Shown here one piece after another: positions 7,115 to 15,072 of a stretch of 64,000 nt of DNA. The translations under genes and the position numbers were made by a program. This stretch comes from CAYPTB01 sp964413535 (GTDB taxonomy: Bacteria; Planctomycetota; UBA1135; GCA-002686595): positions 62,001 to 126,000 of the forward strand of contig CAYPTB010000027.1 in NCBI GenBank assembly GCA_964413535.1, read 5' to 3'. Numbering within the stretch: the first letter of the stretch is position 1; every line of letters starts with the position of its first letter. The notes below the pieces were generated by a model. That model was not told where the DNA came from. It searched no databases and saw only the letters and a list, made by a program, of their open reading frames with translations.

Positions 7115-8557
7115 CTACCTTCCCCGCAAGGCCCAGCCTTCGGCTCGAGCCCGTTCGAACGCTGCGACCTTGCTCGCCTCGTCGTCCTCGAGCGTCAAGC
7201 GCACGCTCACCGGCGGCTCTCCCTGCGAGAGCGTCATGGAGAGCACCGTCGGGTCACCCGAGGCGAGCTGCTCGACGATGCCCGTCGGGCGTCCGGTGGC
7301 ACCCTTGCCCGTGTGCTCGCCTGCGTAGACGAGCCACACGGTCTCGCCCCCGTCATCGAGCGTGACGATCACCTCGTCGATGCCGGCACGATTCTCCGGC
7401 AGCGCGACGCGCGTGCCGATCCCGGGCACGAGGGAGAACTCGACCGCGCCCGCCTCGCCCATCGCCGTGCAAACGGCGGTTTCGGTCGCCCCTGCTTCGA
7501 GTTCGCCGAGCGTCGGCCAGTCGCGCTCGAGGACCTCCGCGCGTGCGGGCACGGCGACCTCCGGCGGCACCAGCACGAGCGCGAGCGATCCCACCACCAG
7601 CGCCGAGCCTACGACCCGCGAAAAGAGCCACAGCGGTCGCAGCACGGGTGCAATCGGCCCGCTCGTGCTCGACGCGACCGCAGGTTGGCGCCGCAGGATC
7701 GCGATCGCCCATGGGAAGGCGACGACGCCGAGGACGAGCACTGCAACAGCGATCCAGTCGAGCATCGCTTCGCTCGCCGGCTCGCGGTGCAGGACCATCA
7801 TGCCTGCCGTCCACAGGCCGTTGAGGGTCGCGTGCATGGCAAAGGTCATCACCACCGAACCGGTGCGCCACGCCACCACGCCGAGCCAGAGGCCGAGCGG
7901 GACCATCGCTGCCGCGGCCGCCGCCTCACCATGGACGACGGCGAAGAGCAGGCTGCTCGTAACGATGGACGCGGCGGGTCCCCAACGAAGAAGCAACCCG
8001 CGCTGTAGGAACCCGCGGTAGAAGACCTCCTCGACGAACCCCGGCAGGAGCGCGATCACGAGGATCCACGCGGCGCTCTCTGCGCGCGAGCCCTCGTACC
8101 ACATCCTCTCCAGGCCGAACTGAACGTCGCTCGACGAGCCGATCGCGCTGGAGACGAGCCACGCCGCCGCGAGCCCAACGGCAAACGGCACGCTGGTGGC
8201 ACTCAGCAGCACCGCCCCCTGCACGCGCCCCAGATTCGTCGCGACGAGGCCGAGACGTTCGCGCGCGGACTTCCGCAACGCGCGGCACGCGAGCCAAGCG
8301 CAAGGAAAGAGGGTCACCTGCGAAGCGACGAGCGCGGTCCAGAAGAAGGCGCGTGAGTCGATCGCCTGCTTGGCAATCTCACCGAGCTGCTCGCCGGACT
8401 GCTCCCCACCTAGGGCGGCGAGCACCGTGGCGACGACCGAGACGATGATCCCGACGACCGCCGCCATCGCCACCATGGCGACGGTCGCGATCCCCCACGC
8501 CACGAGGACGAATCGAGGCCCGTCGTGCCGCCAGCCGAGCCGGTCGGGGTCATGCAT
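7115..8557 (-). CDS. CPBP family intramembrane metalloprotease
   Basis: The membrane domain has the CPBP (Abi) signatures: EEVFYRGFLQRGLLLRWG with the catalytic glutamate pair, FAVVHGEA with a conserved histidine, and TFAMHATLNGLW with another. About eight hydrophobic segments are visible over the first 310 residues. A soluble C-terminal domain of about 170 residues follows. I chose ATG 8557 because a GAGGG sequence lies eight bases upstream. An alternative ATG at 8581 abuts a GTTAGGC core box and has no ribosome-binding site. Family members process prenylated peptides or act in bacteriocin immunity; the substrate here is unknown. A truncated copy lies at 5526-6179. Confidence 0.88.
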   Translation of the reverse strand: MHDPDRLGWRHDGPRFVLVAWGIATVAMVAMAAVVGIIVSVVATVLAALGGEQSGEQLGEIAKQAIDSRAFFWTALVASQVTLFPCAWLACRALRKSARERLGLVATNLGRVQGAVLLSATSVPFAVGLAAAWLVSSAIGSSSDVQFGLERMWYEGSRAESAAWILVIALLPGFVEEVFYRGFLQRGLLLRWGPAASIVTSSLLFAVVHGEAAAAAAMVPLGLWLGVVAWRTGSVVMTFAMHATLNGLWTAGMMVLHREPASEAMLDWIAVAVLVLGVVAFPWAIAILRRQPAVASSTSGPIAPVLRPLWLFSRVVGSALVVGSLALVLVPPEVAVPARAEVLERDWPTLGELEAGATETAVCTAMGEAGAVEFSLVPGIGTRVALPENRAGIDEVIVTLDDGGETVWLVYAGEHTGKGATGRPTGIVEQLASGDPTVLSMTLSQGEPPVSVRLTLEDDEASKVAAFERARAEGWALRGR

Positions 8558-8581
8558 GAGGTGCACCCTCACGTCCCCCAT

Positions 8582-8640
8582 GCCTAACGCCCTGCATCAC
8601 CTGTCGGCAGAAGCGGGCGAAACCCGCTGTCGCTGATGAC
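8582..8640 (-). other. attC-like half site upstream of the CPBP gene
   Basis: The core box GTTAGGC (8588-8582, minus strand) sits next to the first possible start codon of the CPBP gene, the expected place for the preceding cassette's attC. A hairpin AGCGGG-tttcg-CCCGCT and a TCATCA/TGATG pair are present. No good partner core box is seen at the far side, so the site is partial. Confidence 0.35.
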
Positions 8641-8657
8641 CGCGCGAAGGCATCGCA

Positions 8658-9095
8658 CTAGTCATTTTGTCGAATCGTCTGCTCTGGTTGAACGGCAAAG
8701 TCCCGCCCCAGTCTGCAGGCCAGTCGCGTCGGCTCGCGGAGTTCGCATTCCCATACGGTCAGCACACGCCATCCCAGTTCGCGCAGCGAATCCGCGTTGG
8801 CACGATCTCGCTCGCGGTTTCGTGCCAGTTTGGGCACCCAGAACCCGGACCGCACCGATGGGACCTTGCCTCGCGGGCACTCGTGGCTGTGCCAGAAGCA
8901 GCCGTGCACGAACACGACGGTCTCGTGGCGCTTCAGCACGATGTCGGGGGTTCCTGGAAGCGTGCGCTGGTGAAGCCGAAACCTCAATCCCAGTCTGTGC
9001 AGGATGGAGCGCACCGTCTTTTCAGCCGTCGTGTCTGACGAGCGCACAGCCGCCATGTTGAGGCTGCGCTGCTCCTTAGTAACACGATCGGTCAT
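8658..9095 (-). CDS. vsr: Very short patch repair (Vsr-type) endonuclease
   Basis: A 145-residue protein from ATG 9095; the longer frame begins at a weak TTG. It has NMAAVRSSDTTAEKTVRSILHRLGLRFRLH, then PGTPDIVLKRHETVVFVHGCFWHSHEC and FWVPKLARNRERDRAN, which are the conserved Vsr blocks. These include the catalytic aspartate of PDIV and the zinc-binding HGCFWHxHxC. Vsr nicks T:G mismatches that arise from deamination of 5-methylcytosine. It directly follows the C5 methyltransferase gene with a gap of 31 bases, the normal pairing. Length fits the family (about 130-155). Confidence 0.93.
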   Translation of the reverse strand: MTDRVTKEQRSLNMAAVRSSDTTAEKTVRSILHRLGLRFRLHQRTLPGTPDIVLKRHETVVFVHGCFWHSHECPRGKVPSVRSGFWVPKLARNRERDRANADSLRELGWRVLTVWECELREPTRLACRLGRDFAVQPEQTIRQND

Positions 9096-9126
9096 GTGTG
9101 CGCCAGCTCTTCGCGCCAATGCGGCG

Positions 9127-10182
9127 CTAGTCTGCGCTCGCTTTCTGCAGCCCCTTTCTCAGCGCACGCGCATGCGCGGCGACGAAACGCGGCGGCAAAG
9201 CATTTCCAATCATTAGCGCAATTGCCTCCTTGCCATGGTGCACGTCGAACCGATACCGGCGAGGAAATCCCTGGAGTACAGCTGCTTCACGCAGAGTGAT
9301 GGTTCGGTTCTCCGACGGATGTAGGAAGCGCCCCTTCGACGGGTTGTGGCAGCCGCTCGTAATGGTCGGCGCAACATCGTCCCAAGCCATGCGTCCATAC
9401 ACGTCGCTGAAGCCGTTACTGCGCTTATGACAGTCCAACTGATACGATTTGGGCAAGTCACCGCGGCTGCCGCCGTTCGTTGGTATCAATGCAATGAGGT
9501 TGCGGACCTCCTTCGAGCGGCTCTCTCCTACGGCGTGAAGCTTGTCATGCGTTTGATTCAGACCGCTCAGGCCCTTCAAGGCCTCGCGAACCGTGATGCG
9601 CTCACTTACCTTGTCGGCAAGCACGGGCGTGTGAACGTTCGACGCCAGCATGATAAGACGTTTGCGCCGTTGCGGTACTCCGTAGTCGGCAGTATCCAGC
9701 ACGTGCACGACAGTCCCGTAGCCCATCGCGTGCAACTGGCGACGCATGTTGAGAAAGCGGTCATGCTTTGCCAACCCCGGTACGTTCTCGAACATTACCG
9801 TCTTGGGCTTCATGACCTTGATGAAGCGAAGGAAGTCGGCAACAAGGTTGTTGCGATCGTCTCTGACCGACCTCCCCTTGTTCTTAGTTCGTAGACGGGA
9901 GAACCCCTGACATGGCGGGCAGCCTGCCAGGAGGTCTAGTTCACCAGGTTTTAGACCTGCGTTACAAAGCATCTCTGTAGCGCTTAGCTCGCGAATGTCC
10001 TGCGCATAGAGGTGGACATTCGGATGGTTCATCCGGTACGTCTCCCGCGCCTTGCGGTCGATCTCGACTGCGGCGACGACCGAAAACCCAGCGTTCGCAA
10101 GTCCAAGACTCAACCCGCCGCACCCGCTGAAGAGGTCTACGGCGCGCAGAGTCTGCTTGTCATTCTTCTTTGCCCGTGTCAT
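9127..10182 (-). CDS. DNA (cytosine-5-)-methyltransferase
   Basis: A 351-residue C5 methyltransferase with motifs in canonical order: DLFSGCGGLSLGL (motif I, SAM), AGCPPCQGFS (motif IV, catalytic cysteine), FENVPGL (motif VI), GVPQRRKRL (motif VIII), and a terminal GNALPPRFV (motif X). It should methylate cytosine at a specific DNA site. The target recognition region (about residues 190-280) does not let me predict the site. It is the modification enzyme of a cluster with Vsr downstream and a Z1 helicase upstream. Base composition is lower in GC than the chromosomal flanks, suggesting transfer. Confidence 0.95.
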   Translation of the reverse strand: MTRAKKNDKQTLRAVDLFSGCGGLSLGLANAGFSVVAAVEIDRKARETYRMNHPNVHLYAQDIRELSATEMLCNAGLKPGELDLLAGCPPCQGFSRLRTKNKGRSVRDDRNNLVADFLRFIKVMKPKTVMFENVPGLAKHDRFLNMRRQLHAMGYGTVVHVLDTADYGVPQRRKRLIMLASNVHTPVLADKVSERITVREALKGLSGLNQTHDKLHAVGESRSKEVRNLIALIPTNGGSRGDLPKSYQLDCHKRSNGFSDVYGRMAWDDVAPTITSGCHNPSKGRFLHPSENRTITLREAAVLQGFPRRYRFDVHHGKEAIALMIGNALPPRFVAAHARALRKGLQKASAD

Positions 10183-10346
10183 CGGCAGTCAGTACACCAC
10201 TTGTCCGTGTAGAGATTCGGCTTCGTCTGGCTCACCGCTACGGCTGCACCGCGACGAGGTACAACACTAGCGTCTGTCGCCCACGGATTCACGTTCACAG
10301 GCGGTGATTCCTCGTCGCGCAGTTTCAGCACTCTCCTAACGCCAGG

Positions 10347-12302
10347 TCAAATGGCAAAGGCCAGGGCGTATCGTCCGGACGGAAAGCGGATCTGTGGCCA
10401 CCAAACCGCCTGCTGTTTGCCATATGCCTTGGTACGCAGCATGAATACCGTCACCCGGTCGGAAGGCACGGTGCCCCCTTCCCCTCCGGTCAGCACTCCC
10501 TGCGTCTCACGTCGAGTCCCACGCAAGTCGCGCCCTCGATCGACGTATGCGTATCCGCTCTCTTGTTCCAGAATGTCCGCACACTGCTTGAGAGACTCGG
10601 CCACTGCGATCGTATTCCACACATGTTGCGACTCGCCGGAGTCCGGCACCGTCAACCGGATTAGATGCTGGAGTTCATCAATGGAGAACTCCCCGAACTG
10701 TTTGTCGCCAACGTCGGCAAGCAACTTATCGAGCTTGGCCGTGTTCTTGGCACCGACGTCGTCGCGAAGAACCTGAGCGGGGGTGTAGCTGCTGCCGCCC
10801 GTGTACACGCCGATTGCGCCGGGCACTAGTACGTTTCGCCGCGTGGGCTGAAGTCCATTCTTTAGATAGACGCCCCGAAACTCCTCGTCCGGACTCTCCT
10901 CAATGAGCTTACGAAGGCTTCTTTCCATCTCATTGATGGCAGTGAAGACCGCAAGTAGCTCGGAAGGCAGCCACAACCGGAGCAAACCGATGTCTTTGCG
11001 GCGATAGCCGTACATGCGGGCGTGCTGCAGTACTGTGTCAGCCTGTGGTGTTTTCGGGTGACGTCCGTAGTAGCTCACCAGGAGGTTCTTGATGGTCACG
11101 CCGCGACCGAGCTTGTTGCCTCCCACAAACAGGTTGCAGGGCGCGTGCAGCGCGACATCTTCGTCCGTCTCACCGTTTACCAGCTTCACGTGAATGCCGG
11201 GCGACAGAAACTCGATTCTGCTGAGCAGCTTTTCGAAGTCCGCTTTCCCCAGCTCCGTGTGCGTGCTGGCGAGGTCGTCGAATGCGTCGCGCAGGCGAGC
11301 GATGACCTTTTCGTTCCTCGCTTTTAGTTTGTCGCCTAGGTCGGATTTGTACTTCCGGAGCAACTCCACGATGTGCTTGTGGTCGGCGGTGCGTGTACTC
11401 ACGTGGCACAGGAACGCACACTTCTGATCGGACTGCGCCTCGCGCTTGTAGGTTGCGGCGATCATGAAGGTGTCGAGTGCTGCCAGAAGAGATGCGGGGA
11501 TCTGGCTTCCCGGTGCGGGCTGCATCCCAGCCGACAGCGCCGTCAGATCTGCCAGCGGGAACTCGCGGACCAGGTTTTCCACGCCGTCAGAGAAGAAGTC
11601 ATCGCCGCCAACATAGTCGCTGCCCGGATGGCTGAGCACGGTGAACTTCGGGCGGAACGCGTGCTTGCCGTCCTGGAGGAACAAGGCGCCGGGTGTTGCT
11701 GTGACCTGCAAGTAGGTGTTCTTTTGAAAGAACCCGCGGAGTTCCACGATCTGCTGATTGATCTTGCTCTGCGTGCCGTCGTTCTTGCGCGCCTTGGTGT
11801 TGAGGCTCGCTTGGTCGGCCTCATCGTCGATAATGAGGCAAGCCAATCCTCGAACATTGCCTCCCTTGAGGTTCTCGGTAAGCGCCTTAAGGATGCTACC
11901 GTTCTTCGTGGCGACAATCGCACAGGTGCCGCGCTTGATGCGCTGCAGGAATCCATCCGGGTCGCGCAGGTCCTCTTTGCCTAAGACATCCATGCCCGGG
12001 AATGCTTCCTGAATGCGACCGCGCGTCTGCTCGTACAGAGGGTCGATATCGGAAGTGAGCACGATGAGCGTGCGATACCCCTCGTCGGCACCCATCGCTC
12101 CCGTCACAGTCAGCACACCAGTCTTGCCACTTTGCACGAGACCGTAGATGAGGCCATTCGTCTCCTCCTTACCGCCGCTCACTGGGTTAACCCACTTACC
12201 CATCACCTCGCGGGCCGTCGCCGCGATGTCGTTTACCTCTACGTCATTGCCCAACTGTTGTCGCAGCAGGCTGAGGATCTCGTCGGTGTGCTTGCCATTC
12301 AT
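10347..12302 (-). CDS. Z1 domain protein (SF2-like helicase/ATPase of restriction-modification clusters)
   Basis: A 651-residue protein with a Walker A-like GLVQSGKTGVL near residue 55, a Walker B-like IIDDEADQAS near 165, a TATPG helicase motif near 200, and a C-terminal helicase lobe. That lobe contains GGNKLGRGVTIKNLLVSYYGR and ADTVLQHARMYGYR, which is the Z1 domain. Z1 proteins occur with C5 methyltransferases, Vsr, PD-(D/E)XK proteins and AIPR in predicted restriction systems. Here it overlaps the upstream small gene by four bases and lies 164 bp before the methyltransferase. It probably acts as the DNA-translocating component; that is inferred. Confidence 0.9.
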   Translation of the reverse strand: MNGKHTDEILSLLRQQLGNDVEVNDIAATAREVMGKWVNPVSGGKEETNGLIYGLVQSGKTGVLTVTGAMGADEGYRTLIVLTSDIDPLYEQTRGRIQEAFPGMDVLGKEDLRDPDGFLQRIKRGTCAIVATKNGSILKALTENLKGGNVRGLACLIIDDEADQASLNTKARKNDGTQSKINQQIVELRGFFQKNTYLQVTATPGALFLQDGKHAFRPKFTVLSHPGSDYVGGDDFFSDGVENLVREFPLADLTALSAGMQPAPGSQIPASLLAALDTFMIAATYKREAQSDQKCAFLCHVSTRTADHKHIVELLRKYKSDLGDKLKARNEKVIARLRDAFDDLASTHTELGKADFEKLLSRIEFLSPGIHVKLVNGETDEDVALHAPCNLFVGGNKLGRGVTIKNLLVSYYGRHPKTPQADTVLQHARMYGYRRKDIGLLRLWLPSELLAVFTAINEMERSLRKLIEESPDEEFRGVYLKNGLQPTRRNVLVPGAIGVYTGGSSYTPAQVLRDDVGAKNTAKLDKLLADVGDKQFGEFSIDELQHLIRLTVPDSGESQHVWNTIAVAESLKQCADILEQESGYAYVDRGRDLRGTRRETQGVLTGGEGGTVPSDRVTVFMLRTKAYGKQQAVWWPQIRFPSGRYALAFAI

Positions 12303-12739
12303 GCTGGTCTCTCCCGCTTTTCAAGAAGCCTGATCCATTCGAACGGCGCTATCTTGCCAGGCATAGTGCCGTCGGGACCGCTGATCTCGAAGTGCTCACG
12401 ATGGTTACGCCTGCACGAGACACGCAGAGCAGCGTCTTTCACCGGCGCCACCCGGACGTAGTCCTCGTACGGGACAGCGGCGACGCCGTCCGCGCCGCAG
12501 ATCAAACCGATAACAAGTGGCATCTCCTGCGCGCGCTCTCGCAGAAGCACCTGCTCGTTGGGCGTGAATGTGAATCCCCATGGGCCGCGCTTGGCTGTGG
12601 AGTACTTCAAGTGTACCTGCAAGGCCCCGTTGCAAATGAAGAACGGCGGAGCATGGACGATGACGATTGTCCCGCTCGAACCGCGAATGAGCTGATGCAG
12701 GGCCGCGCCTTCGTAGAACTCTTGTCGTTGGATTCCCAT
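12299..12739 (-). CDS. Small conserved protein of the Z1 cluster, possible nuclease subunit
   Basis: A 146-residue protein from ATG 12739; a GTG eight codons upstream is the alternative. Its stop overlaps the Z1 start (ATGA), so the two are translated together. Visible blocks are EFYEGAALHQLI, PPFFICNGALQVHLKYSTAK, WGFTFTPNEQVLLRERAQ and VIGLICGADGVAAVPYEDY. The E, K and strand pattern (EG..., VHLKYS) is reminiscent of restriction-endonuclease-like folds, but I cannot point to a full PD-(D/E)XK set. The tight coupling to Z1 suggests it is part of the same defence system, perhaps the cleavage or recognition subunit. Confidence 0.65.
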   Translation of the reverse strand: MGIQRQEFYEGAALHQLIRGSSGTIVIVHAPPFFICNGALQVHLKYSTAKRGPWGFTFTPNEQVLLRERAQEMPLVIGLICGADGVAAVPYEDYVRVAPVKDAALRVSCRRNHREHFEISGPDGTMPGKIAPFEWIRLLEKRERPA

Positions 12740-12979
12740 GTGGAACGCTGACAACCGGATCACAGAGTTGCAAGAAGCGGCAACTTAAGCGTCTCATGGG
12801 CAGAGGCAAGCTGCTGCGAAGTGCCCAGGGACGGAACGCTGAATGACGATAATCCGGTCAGCGGCGGCCGCATGGCGCGGCGGTCCGTTGCCTTGGCGTC
12901 CACATTTCGATCGCAGGCCTCACGTGCTCTGCTTGCCATTCATGCGTCCCCGAGTCGCGTATGGCTGTTGCGGTTCAGC

Positions 12980-13022
12980 GGCGAACGCGCAGCGGACCGT
13001 CCGCTGCAAGCGCGTGTTAGGC
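12980..13022 (-). other. attC-like site (short, degenerate)
   Basis: On the minus strand GCCTAAC (13022-13016) is followed by the perfect arms GCAGCGGAC and GTCCGCTGC. It ends in an imperfect core, GTTCGCC (12986-12980). It lies seven bases after the HNH gene's stop, the expected cassette position. The bases from 12740 to 12979 hold no gene that I can support. Confidence 0.45.
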
Positions 13023-13028
13023 GCCTGT

Positions 13029-13709
13029 TCATTGCCAAGTTACCATGCACGCAAGGTACTCGCTCAGCACAATTCGGACCCCAACGCCTTCATCTTGGTC
13101 AACGCAATACCGATACCGGCCCTCCTGTACGACCCTCCAGCCGAAGCCAGGCTTGCTTTTCAGTACGTCGTAGAACGCTCGACTGCCTAGCTCTGGCAAT
13201 AACGGCGCGGATGGCGGCATCTCAAACGCAGCCAACTGCGATGCTGACATGAGTACGATGGGGAAGCAGCGCAGAGATTCGGGTTCGTCCATCGCCGGGA
13301 GCGTCAATTCCCATGCTGCATGACCCTGCGCCAACTTCAAGATGACTTGGTCAAGGCGCCGTTGGTCGGGCTGCCAGCAAGGAAACTCTCCGGGCCTGTA
13401 GCTCGCTTCCAGCATGGATGCGAGGGATGGCTCTTGAGCAAGTCGTTCGGCAATCTTTGGGCGCCCAAACGTCCTGGGATCTGCACTACCTGCCAACACG
13501 CACTCGATGAGACTCGCGACGTAGAGCTCACTCGATGAGAATGAGGCATTGCAAGGCTCGCATGCCTCCACTACCGGGAGGTTGGGAGGGAAAGGCTCAT
13601 CAAGGAGGACTCGTGAAGGCACGTGGTCGCGTGTACTGGGCACGCCGCCGCAGTAGGCGCAGATACCAACCAGTCGTTCGTCGCGGCCGATGAGTTTTCT
13701 GGGATCCAC
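13029..13709 (-). CDS. HNH endonuclease-like protein
   Basis: About 226 residues from GTG 13709. The first 45 residues contain ICAYCGG, STRDHVPSR and VEACEPCNAS, which is the CxxC...DH.P...CxxCN arrangement of HNH nucleases with a structural zinc. The rest, with FGRPKIAERLAQEP and CFPIVLMSASQLAAFE, is not recognised. An ATG at 13733 extends the frame by eight codons, but it lies inside the attC at 13718-13775, upstream of its recombination point, so I prefer the GTG. The gene ends seven bases before another attC-like site, as a single-gene cassette would. Confidence 0.72.
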   Translation of the reverse strand: MDPRKLIGRDERLVGICAYCGGVPSTRDHVPSRVLLDEPFPPNLPVVEACEPCNASFSSSELYVASLIECVLAGSADPRTFGRPKIAERLAQEPSLASMLEASYRPGEFPCWQPDQRRLDQVILKLAQGHAAWELTLPAMDEPESLRCFPIVLMSASQLAAFEMPPSAPLLPELGSRAFYDVLKSKPGFGWRVVQEGRYRYCVDQDEGVGVRIVLSEYLACMVTWQ

Positions 13710-13717
13710 TTCTGTGC

Positions 13718-13775
13718 GTCTAACGCTCGGCATCAGCCGCGCGCGAAGCGCGGCGGCTGCAGGCCGTTGTTAGGC
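13718..13775 (-). other. attC site
   Basis: A 58-bp site. On the minus strand the outer boxes are GCCTAAC (13775-13769) and GTTAGAC (13724-13718). The inner arms are GGCCTGCAGCCGC and GCGGCTGATGCC, paired through CAGCCGC/GCGGCTG with an unpaired G in the left arm and a GCGC-rich hairpin between. One extrahelical base in the left arm is the hallmark that orients attC sites, and it agrees with the minus-strand genes. Confidence 0.8.
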
Positions 13776-13805
13776 GGTTGGTTGCGCAAGGTTCACCGCG
13801 ATACT

Positions 13806-14357
13806 TTACCGTGGTGCCTGTCCACCGATCGCACGAGCAAGATCCCAAGCGCACTTCTCAAGTTCCTGCTCCAGTGTCAACTCAGGTGGGGAGGCCGGGC
13901 TGGAGCCGCGATCAAGAACTCGCCGCCGCTCTTCGGGAGTCGCAGCCTCCCACGCAGAGTAGAGACGTTCAAACCTCGTACGTCGAGAGAAGAGGCCGGC
14001 CTTCTTGGGCTGGGGTGCAAAGTCTGCCGAATCCCTCAAGACAGCAAGCACGGCCGCCTTTTCGGCACCAGACCGGCAAGCTCCGCGACGAACATAGGTC
14101 GATAGGCTGGACTGAATGCTCATTGGAGGTTCGCGATTCGTTTGAGCGATGCCTTCAGCACCCACGTAGGCAAGCAGCACAGTCACTACGTCGTGGTCAG
14201 GGGGCGCCACTCCGCGTGCTTTGAACAGAGCTGTGCGAAGATCTTCTATCTGCTTTATGAGAGGTAGATAACCAGAAGCCTCCAGGGCATTGCGGAGTCG
14301 GAGGTACGTCTCCATGCCCCGTGCAAGACGCTCGCGCTCTTCGGCAAATAGATCCAT
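13806..14357 (-). CDS. Hypothetical cassette protein
   Basis: A 183-residue protein that I do not recognise. It is mostly predicted helical, beginning MDLFAEERERLARGMETYLRLRNALEASGYLP. A charged middle contains RRTRFERLYSAWEAATPEERRRVLDRG, and the C-terminal helix reads LTLEQELEKCAWDLARAIGG. There is no signal peptide or membrane segment. It lies between two clear attC sites (13718-13775 and 14393-14452), which strongly supports a single-gene integron cassette. ATG 14357 is used. The C-terminal residues (AIGGQAPR) fit the short gap to the downstream attC. Confidence 0.62.
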   Translation of the reverse strand: MDLFAEERERLARGMETYLRLRNALEASGYLPLIKQIEDLRTALFKARGVAPPDHDVVTVLLAYVGAEGIAQTNREPPMSIQSSLSTYVRRGACRSGAEKAAVLAVLRDSADFAPQPKKAGLFSRRTRFERLYSAWEAATPEERRRVLDRGSSPASPPELTLEQELEKCAWDLARAIGGQAPR

Positions 14358-14392
14358 TTGTCTTCCTCGCGAGGGTGATGCTGGTTAGTGGA

Positions 14393-14452
14393 GCCTAACG
14401 CCCTGCCGATCAGCGGTAACCGAAGGCCAGCCGCTGCATCGGCGTGTTAGGC
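14393..14452 (-). other. attC site (best example)
   Basis: A 60-bp site. On the minus strand the outer boxes GCCTAAC (14452-14446) and GTTAGGC (14399-14393) are perfectly complementary. The inner arms GCCGATGCAGCGG and CCGCTGATCGGC pair perfectly except for one unpaired G in the left arm. The central loop is CTGGCCTTCGGTTA. It starts six bases after the stop of the gene at 14459-15022, so that gene plus this site make a textbook cassette. Confidence 0.88.
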
Positions 14453-14458
14453 ATGACC

Positions 14459-15022
14459 TCACCACACCTTCCACCACGGCTTGTTGTCCTTCTTGCTTCT
14501 CCAGAAAGAGAGTGGGACGGGGGTTCCCTCAGTCCAACGGTCAGTCGTCGCGCGCTCGTGGATGGCCAGAGTCTCGTCGAGGATCTGCTTTTGAACTGCG
14601 AGAGTTCGTGCGTGGCCATAACACCCCGTGGCCACTGAAGCATGATTAAGCCCGCTAATTGTAGACTTAGTGACACTAGCTTGATCACCTTGTTTCGCCG
14701 CGACCGCGACGCGCAGAGACTCGGCAGCCGCTCCCGCGGCACAACCCGCGCCCTCATGGCCTTCAGCGGCCGCGAGTGTATAGAAACCCATGCACTTCAT
14801 GAATAATGCAATCGCCTTCCCCTCATCTACATCCAGGCGGCCCTGAGCAGCGGCCGTCTCCGCGATGCCGATGCACTGTTCGAGACTTTCGCGCGCGCCC
14901 TGAGGTGCGTTGGGCCAATCATGTACAAAGGCAGCTTGAACGTGGCGAGCCGTTCGGGCCGCCAGCGCAAGCGCCGCCCACCGTGGGAGCTCACGCACTT
15001 CATCGATAAGAGGAAACGTCAT
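14459..15022 (-). CDS. Hypothetical cassette protein, helical
   Basis: A 187-residue protein that I cannot assign. It looks all-helical and alanine-rich: ELPRWAALALAARTARHVQAAF, then ESLEQCIGIAETAAAQGRLDVDEGKAIALFMKCMGFYTLAAAEGHEGAGCA. This resembles small helical-bundle proteins with a conserved cysteine/histidine set. The tail FWRSKKDNKPWWKVW is basic and tryptophan-rich. No signal peptide or membrane helix is evident. It begins at ATG 15022, about 50 bp from the right-hand direct repeat, and ends six bases before the best attC site. It is the first cassette of the minus-strand array. Confidence 0.65.
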   Translation of the reverse strand: MTFPLIDEVRELPRWAALALAARTARHVQAAFVHDWPNAPQGARESLEQCIGIAETAAAQGRLDVDEGKAIALFMKCMGFYTLAAAEGHEGAGCAAGAAAESLRVAVAAKQGDQASVTKSTISGLNHASVATGCYGHARTLAVQKQILDETLAIHERATTDRWTEGTPVPLSFWRSKKDNKPWWKVW

Positions 15023-15072
15023 TGGTATCGTCTAGAGTATGTTGTTGTGTCGATAGAGTCATTCTGTCTAAC

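Noticed and set aside
13014..13022. The GTTAGGC box as a simple transcription signal
   Set aside because: Its paired arms and position directly after a stop codon fit a degenerate attC better.
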